NCBI RefSeq assembly: GCF_018390645.1
Contig: NZ_JAHBGC010000011.1
Location: 177,370-237,184, forward strand
Source: Ancylobacter dichloromethanicus
Lineage (GTDB): Bacteria; Pseudomonadota; Alphaproteobacteria; Rhizobiales; Xanthobacteraceae
Reading direction: 5' to 3'
Length of the DNA: 59,815 nt
Under the pieces are notes generated by a model. The model was not told the DNA's origin. It saw nothing but the letters and a program-made list of their open reading frames with translations, and did no database searches. Shown piece by piece: positions 9,140-17,101 of the stretch. The stretch's first letter is position 1, and each line of letters starts with the position of its first letter. A program made the position numbers and the translations under genes.

Positions 9140-9799
9140 TTGGTTCGCTTCGAGAATGTCGGTCTGCGCTACGGCATGGGTCCGGAGGTCCTGCGGGATG
9201 TCACTTTCGGCATTCCCCCGCACTCCTTCCAGTTCCTCACCGGCCCGTCCGGCGCGGGCAAGACGACGCTGCTGCGGCTGCTGTTCCTGTCGCTGCGGCC
9301 GACGCGCGGGCTGATCACCATTTTCGGCCGCGATGCCGCCAAACTCGCGCCCGATGAAACGGCGGCGCTGCGCCAGCGCATCGGCATCGTGTTCCAGGAT
9401 TTTCGCTTGCTCGACCATCTGAGCACCTATGAGAATGTCGCGCTGCCGCTGCGCGTGCAGGGGCGGGAGGAGGCGACCTATCGCGCCGAGGTGACCGAGC
9501 TGCTGCACTGGGTGGGGCTGGGCGAGCGCATGCACGTGCTGCCGCCAGTGCTGTCGGGCGGCGAGAAGCAGCGCGCCGCCATCGCCCGGGCGCTGATCAG
9601 CCGGCCGGAAATCCTGCTGGCCGACGAGCCGACCGGCAATGTCGACCCGAGCCTCGCCCGCCGCCTGCTGCGGCTGTTTCTGGAACTGCACAAGAGCGGC
9701 ACCTCGGTGCTGATCGCCACCCACGACATCGGATTGATGGACCAGTTCGATGCGCGCCGTCTCGTCATCAACCAGGGGCGCCTGACCGTCTATGACTGA
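9140..9799 (+). CDS. ftsE: Cell division ATP-binding protein FtsE
   Basis: ABC ATPase that with FtsX activates periplasmic cell-wall hydrolases at the septum. It starts at TTG 9140. Seen: Walker A GPSGAGKT (about 35-42), Q-loop VFQDFRLL, signature LSGGEKQR, Walker B ILLADEPTGN and the H-switch ATHD. Its 219 residues are standard. The stop overlaps the ftsX start by 8 bp, so the two are translationally coupled. A weak promoter (CTTTTG, 17 bp, TATGTT near 9054-9082) is possible but uncertain. Confidence 0.96.
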   Translation: MVRFENVGLRYGMGPEVLRDVTFGIPPHSFQFLTGPSGAGKTTLLRLLFLSLRPTRGLITIFGRDAAKLAPDETAALRQRIGIVFQDFRLLDHLSTYENVALPLRVQGREEATYRAEVTELLHWVGLGERMHVLPPVLSGGEKQRAAIARALISRPEILLADEPTGNVDPSLARRLLRLFLELHKSGTSVLIATHDIGLMDQFDARRLVINQGRLTVYD

Positions 9800-10838
9800 G
9801 CCTCGGGCCACGCAAAGACTGGCGGCGATGACCGGGCGCCTGCGCCGGCCGGGTGCGGCCGCCGCGCCGGCTCCCGCGCCGGAGCGCGCCGGCAAGCCGG
9901 GCGCCCAAGCCGCGCGCGCGGGAAACCCGGCCGCACTGAGCCGCCCGGCCGGGCAGCGCCCCATCGTGCCGAGCGCGACGGTGACGGCGCGGGCGCTCAT
10001 CGCGGTGATCGCGATCATGACCTTCCTCGCCGGCATCACCATCGGCGCCGTCTCGGCGGTGAGCAATGTGGCGGCCGAGTGGACCGCCGACATCGCCCGT
10101 GAAACCACCATCGAGATCCGGCCCGGCGACGGGCTCGATGTCGAGGCCGCGCTGGCCAAGGCGGTCGAGGTGGCGAAGGCGACGCCGGGTGTGGCGGATG
10201 CGCGCGCGCTCGACCCCGCCGCCACCGCCCGGCTGCTGGAGCCCTGGCTGGGCACCGGCCTCGACCTCGCCAACCTGCCGGTGCCCCGGCTGGTGGCGGT
10301 GAGTCTGGCGGCCACGGCGGATGCGGGGACACTTGAGGCGCTGCGCGCCGGGCTCACCCTGCAGGTGCCCTCGGCCAGCCTCGACGACCACCGGCTCTGG
10401 GCCGAGCGACTGTCGACCACGGCGCACACGGCGATGGCGATCGGTCTCGCCGTGCTGGCGCTGGTCGCCGCCGCCACCGTGCTGTGCGTGACGGTGGCGA
10501 CCCGCGCGGCGGTGGACGCGGCCCGCTTCGTCGTCGAAGTGCTGCATTTTGTCGGCGCGCGCGACACCTTCATCGTCTCGGAGTTCCAGCGCCATTTCCT
10601 GGCCGTCGGGCTGAAGGGCGCGGCGATCGGCGGCGGCGCGGCGATCGCGCTGTTCTTCCTCGGCTCCACCCTGCCGTCCTGGCTGAGCTTCGACCGCCAG
10701 ATCGACACGCTGGTCGGGGCGCTGACCATCGATCTGCGCGGCTATGGCGGCATTGTCGGCGTGGCGGTGCTGGTGGCGCTGGTGACCGCGCTCACCTCGC
10801 GCGCCACCGTTTACCGCACGCTGCGCGGCATCAGCTAG
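9792..10838 (+). CDS. ftsX: Cell division protein FtsX
   Basis: Membrane partner of FtsE that transmits ATP hydrolysis to peptidoglycan hydrolase activation. The 348 residues begin with a Pro/Ala-rich cytoplasmic tail of about 55 residues, then a membrane helix (about 58-80, VIAIMTFLAGITIGAVSAV), a periplasmic domain (about 85-205) and three C-terminal helices (about 210-235, 268-292, 312-335). This four-helix plan is that of FtsX. It overlaps ftsE by 8 bp. The final IS-TAG is followed 10 bp later by the YdcF-like gene, so all three are probably one transcript. Confidence 0.93.
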   Translation: MTEPRATQRLAAMTGRLRRPGAAAAPAPAPERAGKPGAQAARAGNPAALSRPAGQRPIVPSATVTARALIAVIAIMTFLAGITIGAVSAVSNVAAEWTADIARETTIEIRPGDGLDVEAALAKAVEVAKATPGVADARALDPAATARLLEPWLGTGLDLANLPVPRLVAVSLAATADAGTLEALRAGLTLQVPSASLDDHRLWAERLSTTAHTAMAIGLAVLALVAAATVLCVTVATRAAVDAARFVVEVLHFVGARDTFIVSEFQRHFLAVGLKGAAIGGGAAIALFFLGSTLPSWLSFDRQIDTLVGALTIDLRGYGGIVGVAVLVALVTALTSRATVYRTLRGIS

Positions 10839-10848
10839 GCGGCGCGCC

Positions 10849-11541
10849 GTGACCTCCGCCTGTCCCTCCGATCCCTCCGCCGTGCCGCCGCCCCCCGCCG
10901 GCGGACGCACCCGTGCGCGCCTGCTGTGGGTGCTGGCCGGGCTGCTGGTCGCCCTCCTACTCGCCTTTCTGGCCGGATTCGCGGCCTTCGTGGCCGGCAT
11001 GGAGGGGCGCGAGGCGCAGGCCGGCCGCCGCGCCGACGGCATCGTGGTGCTGACCGGCGGCTCGGAACGCATCGTCGACGCCACCAACCTGCTGCTCGAG
11101 GGACGGGGGCGGCAACTGCTGATCACCGGCGTGCATCCCGACACCACGCTCAGCGAGATCGTGCGCACCGTGCCGGCGACACGCGAGGCGCTGGAATGCT
11201 GCGTTGAACTGGGCCGCTCGGCGCTCAACACCCAGGGCAACGCGATCGAGACCGCGGAGTGGGCGCGCAGCCACCATTTCCGCTCGCTGCTGGTGGTGAC
11301 GTCCGCCTGGCACATGCCGCGCGCGCTGGTGGAACTGCGCCGCACCTTGCCCGACGTCGAGCTGGTGCCTTATCCGGTGGTGCCGCGGCGGTCGGGCGAT
11401 GCGGGCGGCCCGGCGCCGCTGGCATCGGTGCGGCTGCTGGCGGTGGAGTATGTGAAGTTCCTCGCCGCCTATGTCGGGGTGCGGGCCTGGCCGGCGGTGA
11501 CCTCACAACTGCGCGAGGGTGTGCGGACGCCGCCACCCTGA
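10849..11541 (+). CDS. YdcF/DUF218 family membrane-anchored protein
   Basis: A 230-residue DUF218 (YdcF-like) protein. A Pro-rich N-terminus is followed by one membrane helix (about residues 23-48) and an extracytoplasmic DUF218 domain beginning ADGIVVLTGGSERI, with the conserved later segments SALNTQGNAIETAEWA and LVVTSAWHMPRA. DUF218 members include SanA and ElyC, linked to envelope barrier and lipid-carrier metabolism in enterics; the substrate here is unknown. It starts at GTG 10849, 10 bp after ftsX, a conserved neighbourhood in this order, where a PlsC-type acyltransferase often follows but does not here. Confidence 0.88.
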   Translation: MTSACPSDPSAVPPPPAGGRTRARLLWVLAGLLVALLLAFLAGFAAFVAGMEGREAQAGRRADGIVVLTGGSERIVDATNLLLEGRGRQLLITGVHPDTTLSEIVRTVPATREALECCVELGRSALNTQGNAIETAEWARSHHFRSLLVVTSAWHMPRALVELRRTLPDVELVPYPVVPRRSGDAGGPAPLASVRLLAVEYVKFLAAYVGVRAWPAVTSQLREGVRTPPP

Positions 11542-11596
11542 CGTGTGCTCTCAACGGAACCTTCAGCATGTTCGCGGATTCACCCTACGAACCGAG

Positions 11597-11629
11597 TTGA
11601 CGCCGCAAACAGATGTTCTAGATTTGTTC
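11597..11629 (+). promoter_or_regulatory. LexA (SOS) box inside a promoter
   Basis: GTTC (11615-11618), seven bases, GTTC (11626-11629) is an exact match to the alphaproteobacterial LexA operator GTTC-N7-GTTC. A -35-like TTGACG lies at 11597-11602 and a -10-like TAGATT at 11619-11624 inside the box, with a 16-bp spacer, so LexA would block polymerase. The box ends two bases before the ATG of the next gene and no Shine-Dalgarno site intervenes, so transcription may start at or near the start codon. Confidence 0.72.
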
Positions 11630-11631
11630 CC

Positions 11632-11955
11632 ATGATGACACGCGACACCATAGGTTTTGATTCGCTGCAGGACGCCGGTCCGCTGAGCGCCAGCGGCCTG
11701 CTGGGGCGCCGCTTCCGGCTCTGGCGCGGCGGCGACGGGCGCCGGCAGGTGTTCTCGGTCTATGCCGCCGACGAGGCGCCGGACTATCCGGCCGCGATCG
11801 CCATCGCGGTGCGGATGGAGGGCATGCGCCGCATTCCGGTGTGGACCGGGCCGGCCGGGGCCAAGGCGCGCAGCGCTGCCATGGCCACCGGGGCGCAGGA
11901 GATTCACCTGCGCATCCTGCCCGAGACCGACAGCGGCGCGCTGGCTCCGCTCTGA
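11632..11955 (+). CDS. Small LexA-controlled protein of unknown function
   Basis: A 107-residue protein that I do not recognise. Its start at ATG 11632 sits two bases behind a perfect LexA box; a longer frame from 11545 would run through the operator and is rejected. No signal peptide, membrane helix, Cys motif or known DNA-binding signature is visible. The centre (LLGRRFRLWRGGDGRRQVF, then SVYAADEAPDYPAAIAIAVR) looks like two or more beta strands of a compact domain. Lack of a ribosome site fits leaderless translation. It is convergent with the ChaC-like gene across 58 bp. By inference it is a DNA-damage-induced protein, perhaps a checkpoint or repair accessory factor. Confidence 0.7.
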   Translation: MMTRDTIGFDSLQDAGPLSASGLLGRRFRLWRGGDGRRQVFSVYAADEAPDYPAAIAIAVRMEGMRRIPVWTGPAGAKARSAAMATGAQEIHLRILPETDSGALAPL

Positions 11956-11999
11956 ACCGCGGCGGCGGACCCGCTCCGGCAGGGTACTTGCCGTCGCGG

Positions 12000-12021
12000 G
12001 GCTCTGCAGGCCTTCAGAGCC
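12000..12021. terminator. Hairpin at convergent gene ends
   Basis: GGCTCTG (12000-12006) pairs perfectly with CAGAGCC (12015-12021) across an 8-nt loop, between the LexA-controlled gene and the ChaC-like gene; the right arm overlaps the latter's stop codon. No T tract, so termination is tentative. Confidence 0.35.
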
Positions 12022-12571
12022 GGGCCACCAGCCAGCGCAACTCCTCGTCGCGGATGCCGAGTTCGGCGAGATGCAGGGCCGTGGCCGTGACATAATCGGC
12101 GTTCGGCCCGCCCACGCCATGCCCCTGCCGGATCAGATGCAGCCGCTCCTCGGCGGTGAGCCAGCCGGCATACTGGGCATGGCCACGATCGACCAGGAAC
12201 ACCACGGCTGGCACGGCGCGCCCGCTGCCATCTTTCAGCCAGACCCGGCGCACCGCCTCGCGATAGATGTTGGTCACCTGCTCGCGCGCGCGCAGATAGG
12301 CGAGGGTGGCCTGCGCCCGCGAGGGCGCGACGCGGAAGGCAATACCGACGCAGGCGCCGCCGCGATCCAGCCCCAGCACCAGGCCGGGCTTCTCCGGCGT
12401 GCCGCGCCAATGCACCGACTTCACGCAGAAGGACCGATGCGCGCCGATCAGCCTGCCCGGCACCCGCTCCTCATGCTCGAAGCCGGGATTCCACATCAGC
12501 GAGCCATAGCCGAACACCCAGAGCGGCTCGCCGGCGGCGGGGGGATGGGCGATGAGGCCGGCGGCGGACAT
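12014..12571 (-). CDS. ChaC-like gamma-glutamylcyclotransferase
   Basis: Predicted to release 5-oxoproline from gamma-glutamyl compounds; ChaC members act mainly on glutathione. Seen: the substrate-cradling motif WVFGYGSLMWNPGF near residue 20, CVKSVHWRGTPEKPGLVLGL, and the Glu-containing segment YLRAREQVTNIYREA expected to carry the catalytic acid. I choose the ATG at 12569-12571 (185 residues), because the extra N-terminus from 12670 is unlike the family. It is convergent with the upstream small gene. Confidence 0.88.
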   Translation of the reverse strand: MSAAGLIAHPPAAGEPLWVFGYGSLMWNPGFEHEERVPGRLIGAHRSFCVKSVHWRGTPEKPGLVLGLDRGGACVGIAFRVAPSRAQATLAYLRAREQVTNIYREAVRRVWLKDGSGRAVPAVVFLVDRGHAQYAGWLTAEERLHLIRQGHGVGGPNADYVTATALHLAELGIRDEELRWLVARL

Positions 12572-12940
12572 GGCGGGGACCTGCGGTTCGGGGTCGGTGC
12601 GGAATCGGGGCGTGGAATCGGTGCGGCTGGCGCATGCGGCGTTCCTGCCCGCCCCGGCACGGTGGCGCAAGCCGCGTGCCTCACCTAGAGCCCTTTCCGA
12701 TCAGGTGGAATCACCCGATCGATAGGAAAGTGCTCTGCGATCAATAAGCTGGAGCATTTTCGCGTCGCGACAGTCTGTCAATTCTCGCGGAAAGTGCTCT
12801 AAAGCGCGCCTGCGGGGCGCGGATGCGGCAGGGTTCTTTGCCGGCTGTCCCTCGCGCGTTAGGTTGGGCGCCTTAAGCCTGCCGTATGGGCGTCGGAGCG
12901 TGCGCCGCCCTTGACCGTCGCCGACCCCCGGAGTTGCCGA
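12572..12940. other. Intergenic region between ChaC-like gene and DUF2125 gene
   Basis: This divergent 369-bp gap contains the promoters of both neighbours, which I cannot place with confidence, and a dispersed palindromic repeat at 12687-12800. A good ribosome site (GGAG at 12930-12933) serves the gene at 12941. No further coding sequence is supported. Confidence 0.6.
12687..12800. repeat. Dispersed palindrome, AGAGC...GCTCT family (copy 1)
   Basis: It opens with AGAGC at 12687, folds about a GGTGGAATCACC-like centre, closes with GCTCT near 12736, and a second half ends with GTGCTCT at 12800. The same theme occurs at 37919-37973 (half) and 49241-49350 (full). Repeats of this form are common between genes in Hyphomicrobiales. 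Confidence 0.7.
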
Positions 12941-14035
12941 ATGACCGTTTCCGACGACCGCCCCATCGCCGCCGCCGCGCCGCCGCGCCGCCGCTGGCTG
13001 ATCGCGCTCCCCGTCGCGCTTCTCGTGGTTCTCGGCATCGGCTGGTCGCTGGCATGGAACTGGAGCGCCGGCCGGGCGACGGCCGAGATCGACGGCTGGA
13101 TTGCGCGCGAGGCGGCGGAAGGGCGCAACTGGACCTGCGCCAGCCGCGACTTCGGCGGCTTTCCCTTCCGCTTCGAACTGATCTGCGCCGACCCTACCGT
13201 GACCTTTGCCGGCCCCGGTGGCTGGACGGCGCGCATGGCGCGCGTCCACGCGGTGGCGCAGGTGTGGAACCCCCGCCACATCATCGCCGAGTTCGAGGGC
13301 CCCTCGACGCTGGTCGAGACCGCGACCGGCCGCGAGATCACCGCGAACTGGTCGCTGCTGCAGGTGAGCGGCGTGGGCCGCGAGGGGCGGGCCGAGCGCG
13401 TCTCCATCGCCGCCAACGACTACACGCTGGCCGAGGGCGGCACGACCGTGTTTTCCGCCCGCCACCTGGAACTGCACGTGCGCCACCATCCGGGCGAGGC
13501 GATGGGCACGCTCGACGTCGCGCTCGGCTTTACCGGCGCCGGCGGCATGGCGCTGAGCACGCCGCAGGCCCGCACCGCCGGCGTCGCCGCGGCGCAGGCG
13601 GCAGCGCAGGCGGCCAAGCTGATCGACGGCGAGGTGGAGGCGACGGTGACGCAGGTGCCGCCATTCCGCTCCATGCCGGCGGCGCAGCGGCTCGCGCTGT
13701 GGCAGCAGGCGGGCGGCCGGGTCGATCTCGCGCTGGCCCGCCTGACCGGCGGCGGCGGCGCGCTCAGCGCTTCCGGCGATCTCGGCTTCGACGCGCAGCA
13801 CCGCCCGGACGGGCGGCTGGACCTCGCCGTGGTGAAGGCGAAGCCGCTGTTCGAGGCGATGGCAGGGGCGGGGCTGATGCCCGATTTCCTGGCCAACCTC
13901 GCCCCGGCGATGATGATGGCGGGGATGCCGGCCACGGTGGACGGGCAGAAGGCGAGTTCCTTCCCCTTCGCCTTCCGCGACGGGCGGGTGATGCTCGGAA
14001 TGCTGCCGCTCGGCAAGATCGGCCCGCTGTACTGA
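12941..14035 (+). CDS. DUF2125 family protein, membrane-anchored
   Basis: A 364-residue DUF2125 protein, a family largely restricted to alphaproteobacteria with no assigned biochemistry. It starts at ATG 12941 behind GGAG with 7-nt spacing; the TTG at 12911 is less likely. One N-terminal membrane helix (about residues 21-42) anchors a large periplasmic domain with conserved features RNWTCASRDFGGFPFRFELICADP near residue 65 and repeated short beta-rich segments (ARLTGGGGALSASGDLGFD) suggestive of AsmA-like lipid-transfer folds; that comparison is my inference. It is convergent with edd across a repeat. Confidence 0.85.
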   Translation: MTVSDDRPIAAAAPPRRRWLIALPVALLVVLGIGWSLAWNWSAGRATAEIDGWIAREAAEGRNWTCASRDFGGFPFRFELICADPTVTFAGPGGWTARMARVHAVAQVWNPRHIIAEFEGPSTLVETATGREITANWSLLQVSGVGREGRAERVSIAANDYTLAEGGTTVFSARHLELHVRHHPGEAMGTLDVALGFTGAGGMALSTPQARTAGVAAAQAAAQAAKLIDGEVEATVTQVPPFRSMPAAQRLALWQQAGGRVDLALARLTGGGGALSASGDLGFDAQHRPDGRLDLAVVKAKPLFEAMAGAGLMPDFLANLAPAMMMAGMPATVDGQKASSFPFAFRDGRVMLGMLPLGKIGPLY

Positions 14036-14064
14036 GCCGCGCCCGCCGCTTCAACCGAGAGCAG

Positions 14065-14171
14065 CCGTCATCCTGAGGTGCCGCCGCGGGCGACCTCGAA
14101 GGATGGTTTCGAAACCCCAGCTTGCCCTTCCTTCGAGGCCCGGCCGATGGCCGGGCATCTCAGGATGACGG
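14065..14171. repeat. Dispersed inverted repeat, CCGTCATCCTGAGGTGC family (copy 1)
   Basis: Left arm starts CCGTCATCCTGAGGTGC at 14065, right arm ends with its complement at 14171; the inner parts pair through CTCGAAGGA/TCCTTCGAG. It sits between the convergent DUF2125 gene and edd. A close second copy is at 39722-39830. It could form one long cruciform or RNA hairpin and may end both transcripts. Confidence 0.75.
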
Positions 14172-14212
14172 CGGTCTGCCGCCCGGGGACCTGCTCAGGC
14201 CCCGGCCGCCGC

Positions 14213-16051
14213 TCACACCGCGAAGATGCTCGCGCCGGTATCCGCCGTGCCGACGGCGGCGCGGAAGGCGGCGAACAGCTCGCGTCCGACCCCGACATGG
14301 GAGGGCGCGAGATTGGCCGGGGTCGGCGCCCGCTCGGCCCAGACTTCCGGGTCGACCATCACCTTCAATTCGCCCTTCACCGCGTCGAGGCGGATCATGT
14401 CGCCATTGCGGATCAGCGCGATGGCGCCGCCATCGGCGGCTTCCGGGGTGACGTGGATGGCTGCCGGCACCTTGCCGGAGGCGCCCGACAGGCGCCCGTC
14501 GGTGACGAGGGCGACCTTGTGGCCACGGTCCTGCAGCACGCCGAGCGGCGGCATCAGCTTGTGCAGTTCGGGCATGCCGTTGGCCTTCGGCCCCTGGAAC
14601 CGCACCACGGCGATGAAATCCCCGCTCAGCGACCCCGCCTTGAAGGCGGCCTGCAACTCCTCCTGGCTGTGGAACACCCGGGCCGGGGCCTCGATGACAT
14701 GGCGTTCCGGCGCGATGGCGGAGGTCTTGATCACCGCGCGGCCGAGTTCGCCGGCGAGCAGCTTCAGCCCGCCGGTGGCCTGGAACGGGGCGGTGGCGCC
14801 GCGCAGCACCGCCTCGTCGCCGCTCGCGGCAGTACCTTCGCGCCAGGCGAGGGAGCCATCGGGCGCGAGCATCGGCTCCTGCGTATAGGCGTCGAGGCCG
14901 TCGCCCCAGACGGTCTCGACATCGCGGTGCAGCTTGCCGTCGGCGATGAGCTCACGGATGACGAAGCCCATGCCGCCGGCGGCGTGGAAATGGTTCACGT
15001 CGGCCTTGCCGTTGGGGTAGACGCGGCAGAGCAGGGGGGTGACGTCGGCGAGGTCGGAGAAATCGTCCCAGGTGAGCTTGATGCCGCCCGCCGCCGCCAT
15101 GGCGACGATGTGCAGCGTGTGGTTGGTGGAACCGCCGGTGGCGTGCAGGCCGACAATGCCGTTCACGAACGCCTTCTCGTCGAGCATGCGGCCGACCGGC
15201 ACATAGTCGTTGCCGAGCGCGGTCATCGACAGGGCGCGCTCCGCCGCCGCCGTGGTCAGCGCGTCGCGCAGCGGGGTGTTGGGGTTGACGAAGGAGGCGC
15301 CGGGCAGATGCAGGCCCATGATCTCCATCATCATCTGGTTGGTGTTGGCGGTGCCGTAGAAGGTGCAGGTGCCGGGCCCGTGATAGGACTGGCTCTCCGC
15401 CTCCATCAGCGCGTCGCGGCCGACCTTTCCTTCCGCGAAGAGCTGGCGGATCTTGGCCTTCTCGTCGTTCGGAAGGCCCGAGGTCATCGGCCCGGCGGGG
15501 ATGAACACCGCCGGCAGATGGCCGAAGCTTAGCGCGCCGATGACCAGGCCGGGCACGATCTTGTCGCAGATGCCGAGAAACACGGCGGCGTCGAAGGTCT
15601 GGTGCGACAGCGCGACGGCGGTCGACAGCGCGATCACGTCGCGCGAGAACAGCGACAGTTCCATGCCGGCCTCGCCCTGGGTGACGCCGTCGCACATGGC
15701 GGGCACGCCGCCGGCCACCTGCGCGGTGCCGCCGGCCCGCCGCGCCGCCGACCGGATGAGTTCCGGATAGGTCTCATAGGGCTGGTGGGCGGAGAGCATG
15801 TCGTTATAGGCGGTGACGATGCCGAGATTGGCGCCGGCGCCCTCGCGCAGCATGCTCTTGTCGGAGGGGCCGCAGGCGGCGAAGCCGTGCGCCTGGTTGG
15901 CGCAGCCGAGCTTGGCGCGGCTGGGGCCGCGCTCGGCGGCCAGCGCGATGCGCTCGAGATAACGCGCGCGGGTGTCGCGCGAACGGGTCGCGATGCGTTC
16001 CGTGACCTCGCCGATGCGGGCGTTCACGCCGGACGGAATGGCATTGGCCAT
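14213..16051 (-). CDS. edd: 6-phosphogluconate dehydratase
   Basis: Entner-Doudoroff enzyme that dehydrates 6-phosphogluconate to 2-keto-3-deoxy-6-phosphogluconate using an Fe-S cluster. It belongs to the IlvD/Edd family; seen are the cluster-associated Cys segments [11 protein letters not shown] and [12 protein letters not shown], the conserved block [20 protein letters not shown], and the Edd-type C-terminus. I start it at the ATG complement 16049-16051, with GAGGAG upstream, giving 612 residues, the normal size; the frame continues upstream only as a shadow of pgl. It is last of zwf-pgl-edd. No KDPG aldolase (eda) is in the window. Confidence 0.96.
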   Translation of the reverse strand: MANAIPSGVNARIGEVTERIATRSRDTRARYLERIALAAERGPSRAKLGCANQAHGFAACGPSDKSMLREGAGANLGIVTAYNDMLSAHQPYETYPELIRSAARRAGGTAQVAGGVPAMCDGVTQGEAGMELSLFSRDVIALSTAVALSHQTFDAAVFLGICDKIVPGLVIGALSFGHLPAVFIPAGPMTSGLPNDEKAKIRQLFAEGKVGRDALMEAESQSYHGPGTCTFYGTANTNQMMMEIMGLHLPGASFVNPNTPLRDALTTAAAERALSMTALGNDYVPVGRMLDEKAFVNGIVGLHATGGSTNHTLHIVAMAAAGGIKLTWDDFSDLADVTPLLCRVYPNGKADVNHFHAAGGMGFVIRELIADGKLHRDVETVWGDGLDAYTQEPMLAPDGSLAWREGTAASGDEAVLRGATAPFQATGGLKLLAGELGRAVIKTSAIAPERHVIEAPARVFHSQEELQAAFKAGSLSGDFIAVVRFQGPKANGMPELHKLMPPLGVLQDRGHKVALVTDGRLSGASGKVPAAIHVTPEAADGGAIALIRNGDMIRLDAVKGELKVMVDPEVWAERAPTPANLAPSHVGVGRELFAAFRAAVGTADTGASIFAV

Positions 16052-16148
16052 GCGGCTCTCCTCAGAAGCGTCAGCGGCCGGAGGTCCCGGCCGGTCTTCG
16101 GTGGCCGGCGGCCCGATCGGGTCGCCGGAAGGTTTCCGGTGCCGGCGC

Positions 16149-16841
16149 TCAGGGGCACCAGAAGATGTCGAGCGCGGGTTTGGCCCGCAGCACGGCGCGG
16201 ATCGGCATGTCGACCGCCGGGCCTTCGCCCAGCGCCTTTTCCAGCACCGGCTTCTTGGCCTCGCCCTCGATGTGCAGCGCCAGCGCGTCGGCGGCCAGCA
16301 GCACCGGGAGGGTGAGGGTGATGCGCGGCTCGCCGGCATCGGGCGCGCGCATCGGGATGAGGCCGAGCGGCGCCTCGGGGTCGAGCGCCTCCTGCAGATG
16401 GTCGCCATTGGGGAAGAACGAGGCGGTGTGGCCGTCATCGCCCATGCCGAGGATGGCGCAGGCGAGCGGCCAGGCCATGTCCTCCAGCGCTTCGTTGACG
16501 GCGAACAGGCCATCTTCCGGGGTCGGCGCGTCATTGGCGAGCGGCACGAATTTCGCCGCCGCGGCCTTGTTCTTCAACAGATGCTGGCGCACCAGCCGGG
16601 CATTGGAGCGGTCGGAGGTCTCGCGCACCCAGCGCTCGTCGACAAGGGTGACGGCGATCTTGTCCCAGGGCAGGTCGCGGGTGGACAGTTCCTCGAAAAA
16701 GCGGGTCGGCGTGCGCCCGCCGGACACGGCGAGGCTGGCCATGCCGCTGCGGGCGACGCGGGCGCTCAGCGCGGCGCTGGCGAAATCGGCGACCGCGCGC
16801 GCCACCTCGGTGCTGTCCTTCAGTTCATGCAGTTCCGGCAT
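16149..16841 (-). CDS. pgl: 6-phosphogluconolactonase
   Basis: Hydrolyses 6-phosphoglucono-delta-lactone, the product of Zwf. NagB/RpiA-type fold; seen are the phosphate-binding VSGGRTP and the catalytic-site segment [15 protein letters not shown] choose the ATG complement 16839-16841 (230 residues, MPELHELKD), preceded by GGAAG; an upstream in-frame ATG at 17039 would add about 66 Arg-rich residues unlike the family and would enter the tandem repeat. It lies between zwf and edd on the same strand. Confidence 0.94.
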   Translation of the reverse strand: MPELHELKDSTEVARAVADFASAALSARVARSGMASLAVSGGRTPTRFFEELSTRDLPWDKIAVTLVDERWVRETSDRSNARLVRQHLLKNKAAAAKFVPLANDAPTPEDGLFAVNEALEDMAWPLACAILGMGDDGHTASFFPNGDHLQEALDPEAPLGLIPMRAPDAGEPRITLTLPVLLAADALALHIEGEAKKPVLEKALGEGPAVDMPIRAVLRAKPALDIFWCP

Positions 16842-17010
16842 GCTTCCGCGTGCTCCCTCTCGCGCCGGCCGACGGCCGGTTCCCTGACTCATGGCGGCGC
16901 GGTGCGCCGTCCGCCACGAGTATAGGGCAGTTGCGCGGCGTCCGGATGTCCGGTCGCCGCCCGTCTCGTGCGGCGCCCGGTTTTCCCGGCAGGGCGCCCC
17001 GTCACGTTCG

Positions 17011-17101
17011 GCGCCGGTCAGGCGCCGTCTTCGAGCCACAGGCGCCGGTCAGGCGCCGTCTTCGAGCCACAGGCGCCGGTCAGGCGCCGTCTTCGAGCCA
17101 C
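17011..17101. repeat. 31-bp tandem repeat, three copies, over the zwf stop codon
   Basis: Units begin at 17011, 17042 and 17073; the first two are identical and the third matches until it runs into unique zwf sequence at 17101. Each unit holds the last codons of zwf (for LEDGA) plus the stop and a GCGCCGG spacer. The period is not a multiple of three. Only the copy nearest the gene (stop at 17080-17082) is translated; the other two are untranslated echoes. Confidence 0.93.

Noticed and set aside
8348..10729. 793-codon minus-strand open frame through hpt, ftsE and ftsX
   Set aside because: Only the 195 residues ending at 8348 are Hpt; the remainder is antisense to ftsE/ftsX, with Ser/Arg/Ala-rich composition typical of high-GC shadow frames.
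17011..17101. CRISPR array
   Set aside because: Three direct, contiguous 31-bp copies without spacers; a tandem duplication of the zwf end.
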